The position numbers and the translations under genes were made by a program. The notes beneath the pieces are model-generated. The model did no database searches, had not been told where the DNA came from, and saw only the letters and a list, made by a program, of their open reading frames with translations. This document shows positions 8,658 to 17,354 of a stretch of DNA of 33,436 nt, one piece after another. Origin of the DNA: Candidatus Daviesbacteria bacterium (GTDB lineage Bacteria; Patescibacteriota; Microgenomatia; Daviesbacterales; UBA10151). The first letter of the stretch is position 1, and each line of letters begins with the position of its first letter. The stretch spans positions 135,878 to 169,313 of the forward strand of contig JACOXD010000006.1 in the NCBI GenBank assembly GCA_016176465.1, given 5' to 3'.

Positions 8658-10469
8658 CTAGTCTTCCAAATCTCTTAATCCCCAATATTTAGTATATTTT
8701 GATACTTTTGGATATATTTTCTGAGAATTAATTAAAATCAAAAATAAAAATGCGGCAACTATCAAGGGAAGGATTATTTCTGCTATTGATTTTTTATACT
8801 CTAAAACTAATTGTTTATCCTGCGAAGTTAATCTCTTTACGATCAAATTACCTACTGGATCCTTAACAATTTCCCCCTCCCCTTTTACCAATCTCCAATT
8901 AGAGTTAAAAGGAACGGCTAACCAAAGAGGAGAAGAGTTATCTTTTAAATTTAGATAAATTCGATTTTTATCGAGGTGATAATCGATCGGCTCTTTTAAA
9001 AAACTAACATAGTTGTTGAGTGCTGCTAAATCTGCACCACCTTTTGGTTTTTCAACATTTAAAATTTCTATATCAACTCCTCTGGCAATAGATGATGATC
9101 TATTTTGATATAAAAAATTACCTTCTGATTGAATTACTTGAGCAAACTGTTGGTATTTTTCCAAGTTTTTGAAGTCCTGGTAGAATTCTTTTGAAGCTTG
9201 ATTATTTACCAGAATATATTTAGCACCAAGGATCTGAAGCCAGTAATCAGTTAGTAGCGCTTCCTCCCCTTCTCTTATTTGGTATGCACCGTGAATCCAA
9301 AAGGGATGAATAGAACTTGCGTCACTTCCTCCTCTAATTTGACTTATATCTATTTTAGAATTAGCCCAAAAAACAGTTGAACCAGATAGAAAAACTCGAT
9401 CCGAGGGAAAGACCTTCTCTAAAGAAAAGATTATAGTTTGTTTATATGTTTGGCTTTCTTTATTTACCCAAGGACTAATAGCCAATACCCAAATACTTAA
9501 AGAAAATATAACAAGAAAAGCTGTTAATATAAAACTTTTTAACGAAGATGCGTTGCTAATTAAAACCCCAAAGATAATAGATACAGCAAATTGAATTTCT
9601 AAACCATAGCTTATCCAATCTAGGATAAAATCTGGATCTGAAATAAACCGTACCAAGCTCAAAAATAAAAAGGAGATTAAAAAAAGCAAACCAAACTGTA
9701 AAGTTTTAGATAAATTAAAACTTTTAAATCTAACTACATATACAGCCCCTGCTAATGGCAATAAATTCAACAACAAGTCAAACAGGTAGGAAAACAGGTT
9801 TGTAAGAGTCCTACCTCCTAAAGAAGGATTTTGCATTAGAGTTACCCAAAATCCCAGACTATACCAAATGGTAGCTAACGAAAAGCTGGTTAAAAAGATT
9901 AATATTAATCTTAAAATTAAAGATTCGATCTCTTTGATTACTTCCCTATAGATAATTATCAAGACTGTAAATCCGATCAATAAAATAGGTAATATAGAAA
10001 TATCTATTAAGGATACTAAAGTAGTCAAAATACACAGTAAAAGATCAATTTTTAGACTCTTTTTTCCCAAAAAACTAATAAAAATGCTAAAAATAAAAGG
10101 TAATACGGAAAATGCTAAATGGTGTAATCCATCTTGAAAGTTAAGCAAAAAGAAGCTAAATGGCAAAATTAGAAAAATCGCCGATGCAATTATTCCCTCT
10201 TTTTTTAAAGAACCAAGTTTTTTTAAAAAAAAGTAAGTTCCAAAACAGGTTAATAAAAAACTTAAGATAAGTAAAAGTAAGTAACTTAAATTAAAGGGCA
10301 AAAAATTACTTAGGATAGTAGTTAACACTGGTACAACTGGGCCAATTAAGTAGTTAAATGGGTTTCCTAGATACCAATAAGGATACCACCAAAAGTTAGG
10401 GAAGCTTTCACTAAAATACTTAGATAAAGCTAAACTTGAGGGAATTAAAGATGTCTGAGGAAAATCCAT
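8658..10469 (-). CDS. GT-C-like membrane protein, PTPS-related, lacking the first helix
   Basis: This 603-residue membrane protein is a clear paralog of the one at 5139-7223. Both have PYWYLG near the N-terminus, a D/EG-H-L motif in the third outside segment, an IWYS-type motif, QIRGGSDASS (compare QLRGGLFQASS), GAKYILVNNQ (compare NAKYAIITTP) and a last helix after an NSNWRL motif. It begins with MDFPQTSLIPSS, so it has no counterpart of transmembrane helix 1 and no acidic residue where the paralog has Glu51 (Pro10 aligns there). The upstream sequence is the end of another gene in a different context, so a longer start is not available. It may be catalytically altered. Confidence 0.68.
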   Translation of the reverse strand: MDFPQTSLIPSSLALSKYFSESFPNFWWYPYWYLGNPFNYLIGPVVPVLTTILSNFLPFNLSYLLLLILSFLLTCFGTYFFLKKLGSLKKEGIIASAIFLILPFSFFLLNFQDGLHHLAFSVLPFIFSIFISFLGKKSLKIDLLLCILTTLVSLIDISILPILLIGFTVLIIIYREVIKEIESLILRLILIFLTSFSLATIWYSLGFWVTLMQNPSLGGRTLTNLFSYLFDLLLNLLPLAGAVYVVRFKSFNLSKTLQFGLLFLISFLFLSLVRFISDPDFILDWISYGLEIQFAVSIIFGVLISNASSLKSFILTAFLVIFSLSIWVLAISPWVNKESQTYKQTIIFSLEKVFPSDRVFLSGSTVFWANSKIDISQIRGGSDASSIHPFWIHGAYQIREGEEALLTDYWLQILGAKYILVNNQASKEFYQDFKNLEKYQQFAQVIQSEGNFLYQNRSSSIARGVDIEILNVEKPKGGADLAALNNYVSFLKEPIDYHLDKNRIYLNLKDNSSPLWLAVPFNSNWRLVKGEGEIVKDPVGNLIVKRLTSQDKQLVLEYKKSIAEIILPLIVAAFLFLILINSQKIYPKVSKYTKYWGLRDLED

Positions 10470-10472
10470 AAC

Positions 10473-11381
10473 CTACTCTGCATCTTTTGTAGCTGGGGAG
10501 GCAGATGGAGAGGGGGATGCACTTGGTTTTGCAGAAGCACTTGCTTCTGGGGATTCGGTTAAACTACTTGATGTCCTCCACTCAACAGCTAATTTATAGT
10601 AAGAAAACTCTTTGGAGGTTGATTCTGTTTCAAATTTAGCAATTTCAAAAGAAGGAATCGATTTATCAAATTGAGCTGCAAATCCAACTTTAGTATCCAC
10701 AACATTATCAGTACTATCAAAAAATGAAGCGGTTATTTTTACCCAATAAACTTTTTCAGGAACCGTATTCATAACCTCTCCTACTACCTTTTTTAAACCT
10801 GCTTTAGTTTTAAGTTCATGGTTTATTACCCGCACTGATTGAGGTTCAATAGTTGCACTATACGCTCCCAAGATCTCTTGAATTTTTTGATCTGAGTTGG
10901 CAACCTCTTGTCTTTCCTTGATCTTGGCTAAATCCTCTTTTTCCTTTTTTTTCAAAGCCTCTTCTTCAGTTAATCCTCTTTCAACCAATTGTTGCAATTG
11001 AGAATTTTTTGTCCGGTACGTTGCTGTAACCTCAACTACACTTTTTCCTTGGGGAATAGTGATAATAGCCGTAAAACTACCATCGCCATTTTTAGCAACC
11101 GGTTGACCATTTACTTCAACTGAAGAACTGGCAGGAATAACTATTCCTTTAACAAAAAGCTTATCACCTACAATAGCTTCGGTAGGTATCTCAAGAGTTA
11201 GTGTTGGAGAAGGAGAGCTTATGTAATATTTATAAAAACCATAAAATAAAAGTAATAATAAAAAAATCAAAATAAGGAAGAAAATTTTTTTCCTGCTTAC
11301 CTGAGGTAAATTTATACTACCGATAGCTTTTAAGAATAAGTTACCGATTTTTTTGAATTGTTCGGTTTGGACAGTGATCAT
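10473..11381 (-). CDS. Membrane-anchored extracytoplasmic protein with Ig-like and FxLYD-like domains
   Basis: This 302-residue protein has a cytoplasmic N-terminus, one membrane segment at about residues 34-52 and an outside part. Residues about 57-125 (LTLEIPTEAIVGDKLFVKG...NGDGSFTAIITIPQG) look like a bacterial Ig-like or glucodextranase-B-type beta domain. A charged, probably helical stretch (LTEEEALKKKEKEDLAKIKE) follows. Residues about 190-265 (VVGEVMNTVPEKVYWVKI...FFDSTDNVVDTKVGF) fit the FxLYD domain pattern. The tail is Ser/Pro/Ala/Lys-rich (ASAKPSASPSPSASPAT), a plausible acceptor for O-glycosylation by the neighbouring GT-C enzymes, which is inference. It heads the minus-strand operon and is followed after 3 nt by the GT-C gene. 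Confidence 0.7.
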   Translation of the reverse strand: MITVQTEQFKKIGNLFLKAIGSINLPQVSRKKIFFLILIFLLLLLFYGFYKYYISSPSPTLTLEIPTEAIVGDKLFVKGIVIPASSSVEVNGQPVAKNGDGSFTAIITIPQGKSVVEVTATYRTKNSQLQQLVERGLTEEEALKKKEKEDLAKIKERQEVANSDQKIQEILGAYSATIEPQSVRVINHELKTKAGLKKVVGEVMNTVPEKVYWVKITASFFDSTDNVVDTKVGFAAQFDKSIPSFEIAKFETESTSKEFSYYKLAVEWRTSSSLTESPEASASAKPSASPSPSASPATKDAE

Positions 11382-11483
11382 TGCTTAATAATATCTAAAA
11401 ATGACAAATAAAGGAAGTAAACAAATTTACAACAAATGTAACACCTTGAAAAATTTCCAGTTTTTTGCCAAAATCGCAAAGAG
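11382..11483. promoter_or_regulatory. Divergent intergenic region, probable back-to-back promoters
   Basis: These 102 AT-rich bases separate the divergent operons reading left from 11381 and right from 11484. It is the only divergent gap in the window with room for promoters, so both operons are probably started here. I see TTGAAA near 11453 facing right and a TTTACT/TAGATA-like pair facing left, but neither has a strong matching partner at ideal spacing. The exact promoters are not resolved. No palindromic operator stands out. Confidence 0.4.
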
Positions 11484-14108
11484 ATGAATTCTAAAAAGAT
11501 CCACCTGCTGCCTCTCTTTTTAGCAATATTTGCTTTCTTGGTTTATTGGTTTACTAAACCCCCATCAATTTTATGGATTGATTCCGGAACAATGTTGGCA
11601 GCATCTGCCTCTCTAGGAATACCTAACCCACCGGGGTTTCCTTTTTATATGTTTTTAAGCCACTTATTTGGACAAATTATGCCTTTTGGAAGCTATTTAC
11701 TAAAAATGGAGACTTTCACAATTTTATTCTCATTAGGTCTTCTTTTTTGTATCTACAAAATAATCCTGACTATTTTGGAATCCGACTTCTTTTTCTTTAA
11801 AAAAGCTAGTCCTTTATCTTCCACCTTCCAGGTGGACAGAGCAGACACCTGGAAGGTGCACATGCCCAACTTAAGTGCTGCTTTTGGCACAATAGCTTTA
11901 GCTTTTTCTTACCAGTATTGGTCCCAGACCCAAAATACTGAGGCTTTTATCCCCACTTACTTTTTTGTAGCCCTTTTTGCATACCTTTTGATCCTCATAA
12001 ATATAAAGAAAAAGGCATTTTTAGAAGACAAGTTAAATTTTACTAAATATTCCTCTTACTCTTTCTCAATCCTCCTGCTCATTGCTTTTTTATATGGTTT
12101 AGCAGCAGGTATGAACCCAACTGCTGCAGCGCTCGTGCCTGCAGTTTTATATGTCATGTTTTTAAACAGAAAAACCCTTAATATAAGCAAACTTTTTATC
12201 CTAGGTTTAATTTTTGTAACCACTATTGTTGCTGTATATTCCTATTTACCGATCCGTGCTAGTACCTGGCCTTTTGTTAACTGGGGAAACCCGCAGACCC
12301 TAGATTTATTTTTAGGACATTTACATGGAAGGGGTTTAGATATTTATGAGCCTGAAAGTGGCTCAATTAATGGTTTTACAGGCTCTCCCTTAATTTTTTT
12401 CCAAACTGTCTCCTATTTCCTGCTTAACTTTATCCTTCAGTTCACACCTATTCTTTTCCCATTCATTGTTGCAGGAATGTATTTAACCTTTAAAAAAAAT
12501 AAATACTTATTTGTCTTCTTAGTATCTGTTCCAGTTCTTGATCTTGTTTATTCTGGTCTTTATACCTCAGGAAACCAGGAATCATGGTTTATTTTGTCTT
12601 GGATGTTTTTTGCTGTATTTTTAGGCCTAGGTTTTTATTTTTTTGTAAATAAACTAAGCCTTCAAGGAAGATGGTTCTCCTTAAGTTTTGCCCTTTGTTT
12701 TCTTCCTTTAATAGTTTTTTTCACCATGTTAAACAGGTCCTGGCATACTTTTTCATCTGACTATGCTTATAACCTTTATTCTAATCTTGAAAAAAATGCA
12801 ATTTTAATAGGCACGGGTGATTTTTTTAATTCTCTTTCCCATTATCTTCATGAAGCTGATATCTTTAGACCAGATGTAACACCTTTAACTGCCAATGTTT
12901 TTTATGTTAACCAATGGTCAAGAGATGGTCTACGCATGGCAACCAATCTTTCTATATCCAAAAAAATTGATGAAATAATTCAGTACCGGGAATATTCCGA
13001 GTATAACGAAGCCATGAATCAATTTATCGGGGAAAATATTGATAAGAGACCCATTTATGTAACTCATTTAACCCTGCGTGCTTCTGCTTTAGCTGCAACT
13101 GATGGTGGACAATTGCGACTCGATGAACGCTTCAAATTTTTGCCTTATGGACTAGTTTTAAAAGTTGTTAGGGCAACAGATTCTGCAGTTCCTGATTTAT
13201 CCAAATTTGACTTTAAATTTAAAACTCTCCTGTCCAACACTCCTACATATCTGGAAAGAAATTATAAAGGAGCTTTTAAGAATATATTAAATGATTACAT
13301 CTATGCAGATGTGTATCTAGCAAACTGGTTTTCTGAGAAAGGCGAAAAAGATTTAGCATTAAAATATTATAAAAAAGCTTTAGAGGTTGACCCTTATAAT
13401 TCTGAGACTTTGGCTCAAATTGGCACTTTTTATGCAAATAATGGGGATTTAAATGCAGGATACCAATATCTTCAAAAAGCAGAAAGATTAGATGTCAAAA
13501 ATGCTTCAGTACATTTTAACTTAGGATTAATTTTTAGCCAACTAAATAGAATAAGAGAAGCGCTGCAGGAATTTCAATCAGTTACTAAAGTAGCCCCAAT
13601 TGGCGATCCAATAGTTCCAGAGGCACAGGATCGTATAAAACAATTGACTGCCTTAAACTTAAATAATGAAACAAATCTTGAGCAAACCAAAAATTGGCAG
13701 AAAGTTACTGATGAGAAAAACAATATTTCAGTTAAAATTCCTCCTGGATTTGAGCTTGAAACGCCAAAAGGATCAAAAACTAGCCTTTTATCAGATAAAA
13801 AGCCTGCTAATTTAGGACTTAATTTAGAAATTTATGGGGAAAAACTACCAGATGGCACAAATATAGAAGAAGTTCTTAAGAGCTCTCCGCTTTTAATGAA
13901 TGGGATGGTACTTGATCTACAACCTATTAATTTCCCCGGATATTCAGCATTTGTCCAGGTTTTTGGGACAACAAATGGGGATTCCAGTCAGCGTATAATT
14001 TTAATTAGAAATGGCTGGATGTGGCAGTTTAAAGCATATCCAGGCAATTCTGTTAATTTCCAACTAACCTATGACATAATTTCAACTTTTGAACCTTTAA
14101 ATAAATGA
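11484..14108 (+). CDS. DUF2723-type GT-C membrane protein with TPRs and a PsbP-like tail
   Basis: This 874-residue protein starts with the DUF2723 signature: helix 1, then WIDSGTMLAASASLGIPNPP (Asp33 is the candidate catalytic acid) and GFPFYMFLSHL. About twelve helices run to residue ~420. A soluble region follows with about three TPRs at ~615-720 (DLALKYYKKALEVDPYN and repeats), then a ~140-residue beta-rich tail from NWQKVTDEKNNI ending DIISTFEPL, which resembles PsbP-like domains. It probably glycosylates exported proteins outside the membrane. Residues ~113-125 (TFQVDRADTWKV) are encoded by a perfect 13-nt inverted repeat lying in the first cytoplasmic loop. Its stop overlaps the next ATG (ATGA). 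Confidence 0.82.
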   Translation: MNSKKIHLLPLFLAIFAFLVYWFTKPPSILWIDSGTMLAASASLGIPNPPGFPFYMFLSHLFGQIMPFGSYLLKMETFTILFSLGLLFCIYKIILTILESDFFFFKKASPLSSTFQVDRADTWKVHMPNLSAAFGTIALAFSYQYWSQTQNTEAFIPTYFFVALFAYLLILINIKKKAFLEDKLNFTKYSSYSFSILLLIAFLYGLAAGMNPTAAALVPAVLYVMFLNRKTLNISKLFILGLIFVTTIVAVYSYLPIRASTWPFVNWGNPQTLDLFLGHLHGRGLDIYEPESGSINGFTGSPLIFFQTVSYFLLNFILQFTPILFPFIVAGMYLTFKKNKYLFVFLVSVPVLDLVYSGLYTSGNQESWFILSWMFFAVFLGLGFYFFVNKLSLQGRWFSLSFALCFLPLIVFFTMLNRSWHTFSSDYAYNLYSNLEKNAILIGTGDFFNSLSHYLHEADIFRPDVTPLTANVFYVNQWSRDGLRMATNLSISKKIDEIIQYREYSEYNEAMNQFIGENIDKRPIYVTHLTLRASALAATDGGQLRLDERFKFLPYGLVLKVVRATDSAVPDLSKFDFKFKTLLSNTPTYLERNYKGAFKNILNDYIYADVYLANWFSEKGEKDLALKYYKKALEVDPYNSETLAQIGTFYANNGDLNAGYQYLQKAERLDVKNASVHFNLGLIFSQLNRIREALQEFQSVTKVAPIGDPIVPEAQDRIKQLTALNLNNETNLEQTKNWQKVTDEKNNISVKIPPGFELETPKGSKTSLLSDKKPANLGLNLEIYGEKLPDGTNIEEVLKSSPLLMNGMVLDLQPINFPGYSAFVQVFGTTNGDSSQRIILIRNGWMWQFKAYPGNSVNFQLTYDIISTFEPLNK
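11822..11858 (+). repeat. Perfect inverted repeat inside the DUF2723 gene
   Basis: CACCTTCCAGGTG (11822-11834) and CACCTGGAAGGTG (11846-11858) are exact reverse complements, 13 nt each, around an 11-nt loop. The element is much richer in G+C than the surrounding gene and is translated in frame as part of the first predicted cytoplasmic loop. Neither arm was noticed elsewhere in the window. Confidence 0.85.
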
Positions 14109-15892
14109 AAGCTAGTGACTTGAAATTTTGGAAAATACTTGGTGCAATTTTCTCGCTACTGATTTTTGCTTCCTTAATTTCTCCTTTTTTAAAGCCAGGA
14201 TTTTTCGCGGGTCATGATACAATCATTCACTTTATTTATATCTCCAAGTTCACTGATGCACTTTCACAGGGCCAATTTCCTGTTAGGTGGATAGACTGGA
14301 ATGTGCCTGGATTTAACCACCCTGTATTTAATTTCTACCAGCCTGGATTTTTCTATTTATTCTCATTTTACAAAGAACTTGGATTTTCCAACCAGTTTTC
14401 CATTCATTCCTTATCTTTGATAATTTGGCTTGCCTCATCAGGGTTTATGTATTTATTTTTAAGAAGGCATTTCTCTTTATTTCCTGCGCTTTTAGGATCA
14501 ATTCTTTATACTTTTGCGCCCTATCACATACTAGATATTTTTGTTCGTTCTGCTTTTCCTGAATTTAGTGCAATCGCGGTTTTACCAGGAGTTTTTTGGG
14601 CTATTAAAGCAGCGTATGACTCTGGTAAAGGATATTGGTATTGCCTTTTGGCCATTTTTCTAAGCCTGGTATTAATATTCCATCCCCCAACTCTACTTAT
14701 GTTTTCACCAATTATTGTTCTTTACATAATTATTTTAAGTTTAGAAAATAAAGATAAACGCTTTTTTATCCAATCTATTATTGCACTCATAAGTGGGTTA
14801 GGACTTACTTCCTTTTTCATATTGCCTGCTTTTGTCGAACAAAAATATATTCAAACCCTTTATTTAAGAGAGGGTTTTTATGATTTTAAGAATCATTTTG
14901 TTTGTTTATCTCAGCTTATTATTCCATTTTGGGATTATGGCACAACTCAGGTTGATTGCACTGATGGAATTTCTTTTCAAGTAGGTTTAATGAATTGGTT
15001 TATGGCTCTGGCAGTGCTTTTGTTCCTTGGGGTTAAATGGTTTAAAAAATTTAAGGAAGATTTATCTAGTATTGTGGATTTTACAACCACAAATATTGAC
15101 TATTATTTAATACTACTTTTTATATCATTTTTCTTCATTTCTTTATATATGACAACCGCAATTGCACTGCCTCTTTGGGAAAATTTGCCCTATTTAGCAT
15201 ATATTCAATATCCCTGGAGGTTTTTAATAGTTGCAGTATTTTCTTCTTCATTTTTAGGTGCTTTTTTATTATCCCGCATAAAAATTCCACCATTAATGCT
15301 AATAATATATGTAGTTTCAGTTTTGTTAATTATTTTAGCTTATGGGTCATATTTGAAACCTATTAAATATTTAGATGAAACAGAAGTTGACTTTAAAACC
15401 TGGGAATTTAAACCTGGTTTTTGGCAAGCAGAAAACTTTGTCCCTGAGCCTGGATATCTTCCTAAGTGGACAGAGGTTTTACCAGGACCGCAAGATCGCC
15501 CAATAAAAGAAATAGGATTTTTTATCCCAAGTGAAATTACTAGCTCGAATTTGAATGTTGCCACGGATTCTGCCACACTCAAGTCATCATCACTGAAGGC
15601 TCACGAAAAATCTTATTCGCTTGAGATTAATAAACCATCTATTGTGCAATTTTATACTCATTTCTACCCTGGCTGGAAGCTAATAATTAATAGAAAAGAG
15701 GTTATTCCAAGCTATGAAAATATGTATGGATTTATGAGAGTTCTTCTTGAACCTGGGAAGTATGAAGCTTCCATTAAATTTCAAAATACTCCTTTAAGAT
15801 CAGTTGCTAATTTAGCAACCATAAGCTTTGCTTTTGTAGCTATATCTTTTATTTTCCTCTTCAATAAAAAAGAAAATGGAAAAGCTCTATAA
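14105..15892 (+). CDS. GT-C-like membrane protein, PTPS-related family
   Basis: This 595-residue protein is a textbook member of the '6-pyruvoyl-tetrahydropterin synthase-related' membrane family. After helix 1 comes FFAGHDTIIHF with Asp38 and His42, the candidate catalytic pair, then a long outside loop with PVRWIDWNVPGFNHPVFNFY. About ten helices follow. The C-terminal outside domain has FYTHFYPGWKLIINRKEV, a YfhO-like beta motif, before the last helix at ~570-588. It should use a polyprenyl-phosphate sugar donor, with an unknown acceptor. It overlaps both neighbours: 4 nt with the upstream gene and 17 nt with the downstream gene, making a tightly coupled three-gene operon. No repeat insertion was seen in it. 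Confidence 0.8.
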   Translation: MKASDLKFWKILGAIFSLLIFASLISPFLKPGFFAGHDTIIHFIYISKFTDALSQGQFPVRWIDWNVPGFNHPVFNFYQPGFFYLFSFYKELGFSNQFSIHSLSLIIWLASSGFMYLFLRRHFSLFPALLGSILYTFAPYHILDIFVRSAFPEFSAIAVLPGVFWAIKAAYDSGKGYWYCLLAIFLSLVLIFHPPTLLMFSPIIVLYIIILSLENKDKRFFIQSIIALISGLGLTSFFILPAFVEQKYIQTLYLREGFYDFKNHFVCLSQLIIPFWDYGTTQVDCTDGISFQVGLMNWFMALAVLLFLGVKWFKKFKEDLSSIVDFTTTNIDYYLILLFISFFFISLYMTTAIALPLWENLPYLAYIQYPWRFLIVAVFSSSFLGAFLLSRIKIPPLMLIIYVVSVLLIILAYGSYLKPIKYLDETEVDFKTWEFKPGFWQAENFVPEPGYLPKWTEVLPGPQDRPIKEIGFFIPSEITSSNLNVATDSATLKSSSLKAHEKSYSLEINKPSIVQFYTHFYPGWKLIINRKEVIPSYENMYGFMRVLLEPGKYEASIKFQNTPLRSVANLATISFAFVAISFIFLFNKKENGKAL

Positions 15893-17354
15893 TAATAAAC
15901 TTCTTTTATATATTTTTTTGCTTTTCCTTCTTATACGGTTTATATTTATTTTCAACTTCCCCCCCTTTATTGATGAATCAAATTATATCCAGGCAGGTAA
16001 GATCTCTTTGAGCCAGGAAAGTTTTAGATTCTTTGCAACTGATTATTGGGGAAAAGAAGCTCTGCCAATCTGGTTTTTTGGGTTTGGGGGGAATTTAACT
16101 GAAGATCCAATAATAGGGGCAAGGTTGCTTGTTCTTTTCGTATCTTCAATTAGTTTTTTCTATCTTTTCTTTCTCACTAAAAAAATCTTAAGTATTCAAG
16201 CCGCTTTTGTAGCAACTTTTTTATACGCAATTTGCCCAGGGTTCATCATTTTCAACTCCCTAGCTCAACAAGACTCTCTCCTTTTGGCCTTAAATATAAT
16301 AATTCTTTATTATTTGTTTGAGTTTAAGGAAAGTTTTAGAGTTAAAGATTCTATAATTATAGGTATTTTAATCTCAACCCTTGTTTGGATTAAAGCTACA
16401 TCAGTAATAATTTTAGCTCTAACAAGCTTCACTTTTGTTTTTTTCTTCTTAACCCACGAAAAATTTAACTTAAGAAAAATTTACCTTTTGATTATCCCCT
16501 TTATAACCTTAATTCTCTCAATAATTATTCTTACAAAAACCACAGATTTATCTTTAATACTTGAGCAAACAAGTAAGTACTCAAGTTTAAAAGATAGCAA
16601 TCTATCTTTAATTTCTTTATGGCTGAAAAATTTTTTGTTTGTAACTTTAACCTTAATGATTTATCTTTCCCCTTTAGTATTTTTCTCTTTCATATTCTCA
16701 CTCAATAAGCTTAAGAAAAGAAATTTTTTTATACTTAGCCTCTGGACTATTGTACCTTTAATTTTCTTTATTCTTGCCTCAAATGAAATTAAGGCAAGGT
16801 ATTTTATTTACTCACTTGGTGCCTTTCTTCCAATTATCAGTTATTCAATCTATAACTTAATAAAACAAAGAAAAAAATACTATATCAGCGCTTTAGGAGT
16901 TTTATTATTTCTTGAGACCATTCTTCTGATCTTTAATCCTTATCTTTTTTTCTCTATATTTCCCAAAAATAGTCTAGTTGAAGCTGAAAGGGATTATGCA
17001 TACTCTTGGCCCTCAGGATATGGTGTAAAGGAAGCTTTAAATTATTTCAAGGATATTCGTCCTGATAAACCGGTATTTCTCATTCTGCACGATCATCCTT
17101 CAAACCTACCCTCCTCTTATATTATGTCTTACTATTTCAACAGAGAATTTGAGAATACTAAACTTATCATTGCCTCCTTTGAAAGTAAAGAAAATGTTGG
17201 TTCGCTAAAAAATAACATTAAAAATGAGAGTGGATATTTTATTTCAAACAGCATATTTGTTCCTAAAGCTTTAAAACCTAATCTAACATTGATAAAAAAG
17301 TTTGAAAAACAAGGTTCAGAGGATTTTACTGGAGTTTACTCACTCAAATTTTGA
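15876..17354 (+). CDS. PMT/ArnT-like GT-C glycosyltransferase (GT39/GT83-type)
   Basis: This 492-residue polytopic protein carries the PMT_2/ArnT hallmark DE motif in the first outside loop: FIDESNYI with Asp33 and Glu34. A second acidic motif, LAQQDSLLLALNI, follows a membrane segment, matching the second conserved acid of the family. About ten helices run to ~365, followed by a soluble tail of ~120 residues. It probably transfers a sugar from polyprenyl phosphate to lipid or protein on the outer face. The start is set by the 17-nt overlap with the previous gene. Its 3' end overlaps the convergent TMTC-like gene by 19 nt, so no terminator fits between them. Confidence 0.8.
   Translation: MEKLYNNKLLLYIFLLFLLIRFIFIFNFPPFIDESNYIQAGKISLSQESFRFFATDYWGKEALPIWFFGFGGNLTEDPIIGARLLVLFVSSISFFYLFFLTKKILSIQAAFVATFLYAICPGFIIFNSLAQQDSLLLALNIIILYYLFEFKESFRVKDSIIIGILISTLVWIKATSVIILALTSFTFVFFFLTHEKFNLRKIYLLIIPFITLILSIIILTKTTDLSLILEQTSKYSSLKDSNLSLISLWLKNFLFVTLTLMIYLSPLVFFSFIFSLNKLKKRNFFILSLWTIVPLIFFILASNEIKARYFIYSLGAFLPIISYSIYNLIKQRKKYYISALGVLLFLETILLIFNPYLFFSIFPKNSLVEAERDYAYSWPSGYGVKEALNYFKDIRPDKPVFLILHDHPSNLPSSYIMSYYFNREFENTKLIIASFESKENVGSLKNNIKNESGYFISNSIFVPKALKPNLTLIKKFEKQGSEDFTGVYSLKF

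Noticed and set aside
8658-10469. Frameshift explaining the missing first helix
   Set aside because: The upstream sequence is the Ser/Pro/Ala-rich end of another complete gene; no hydrophobic helix is encoded just upstream in any frame that I could see.
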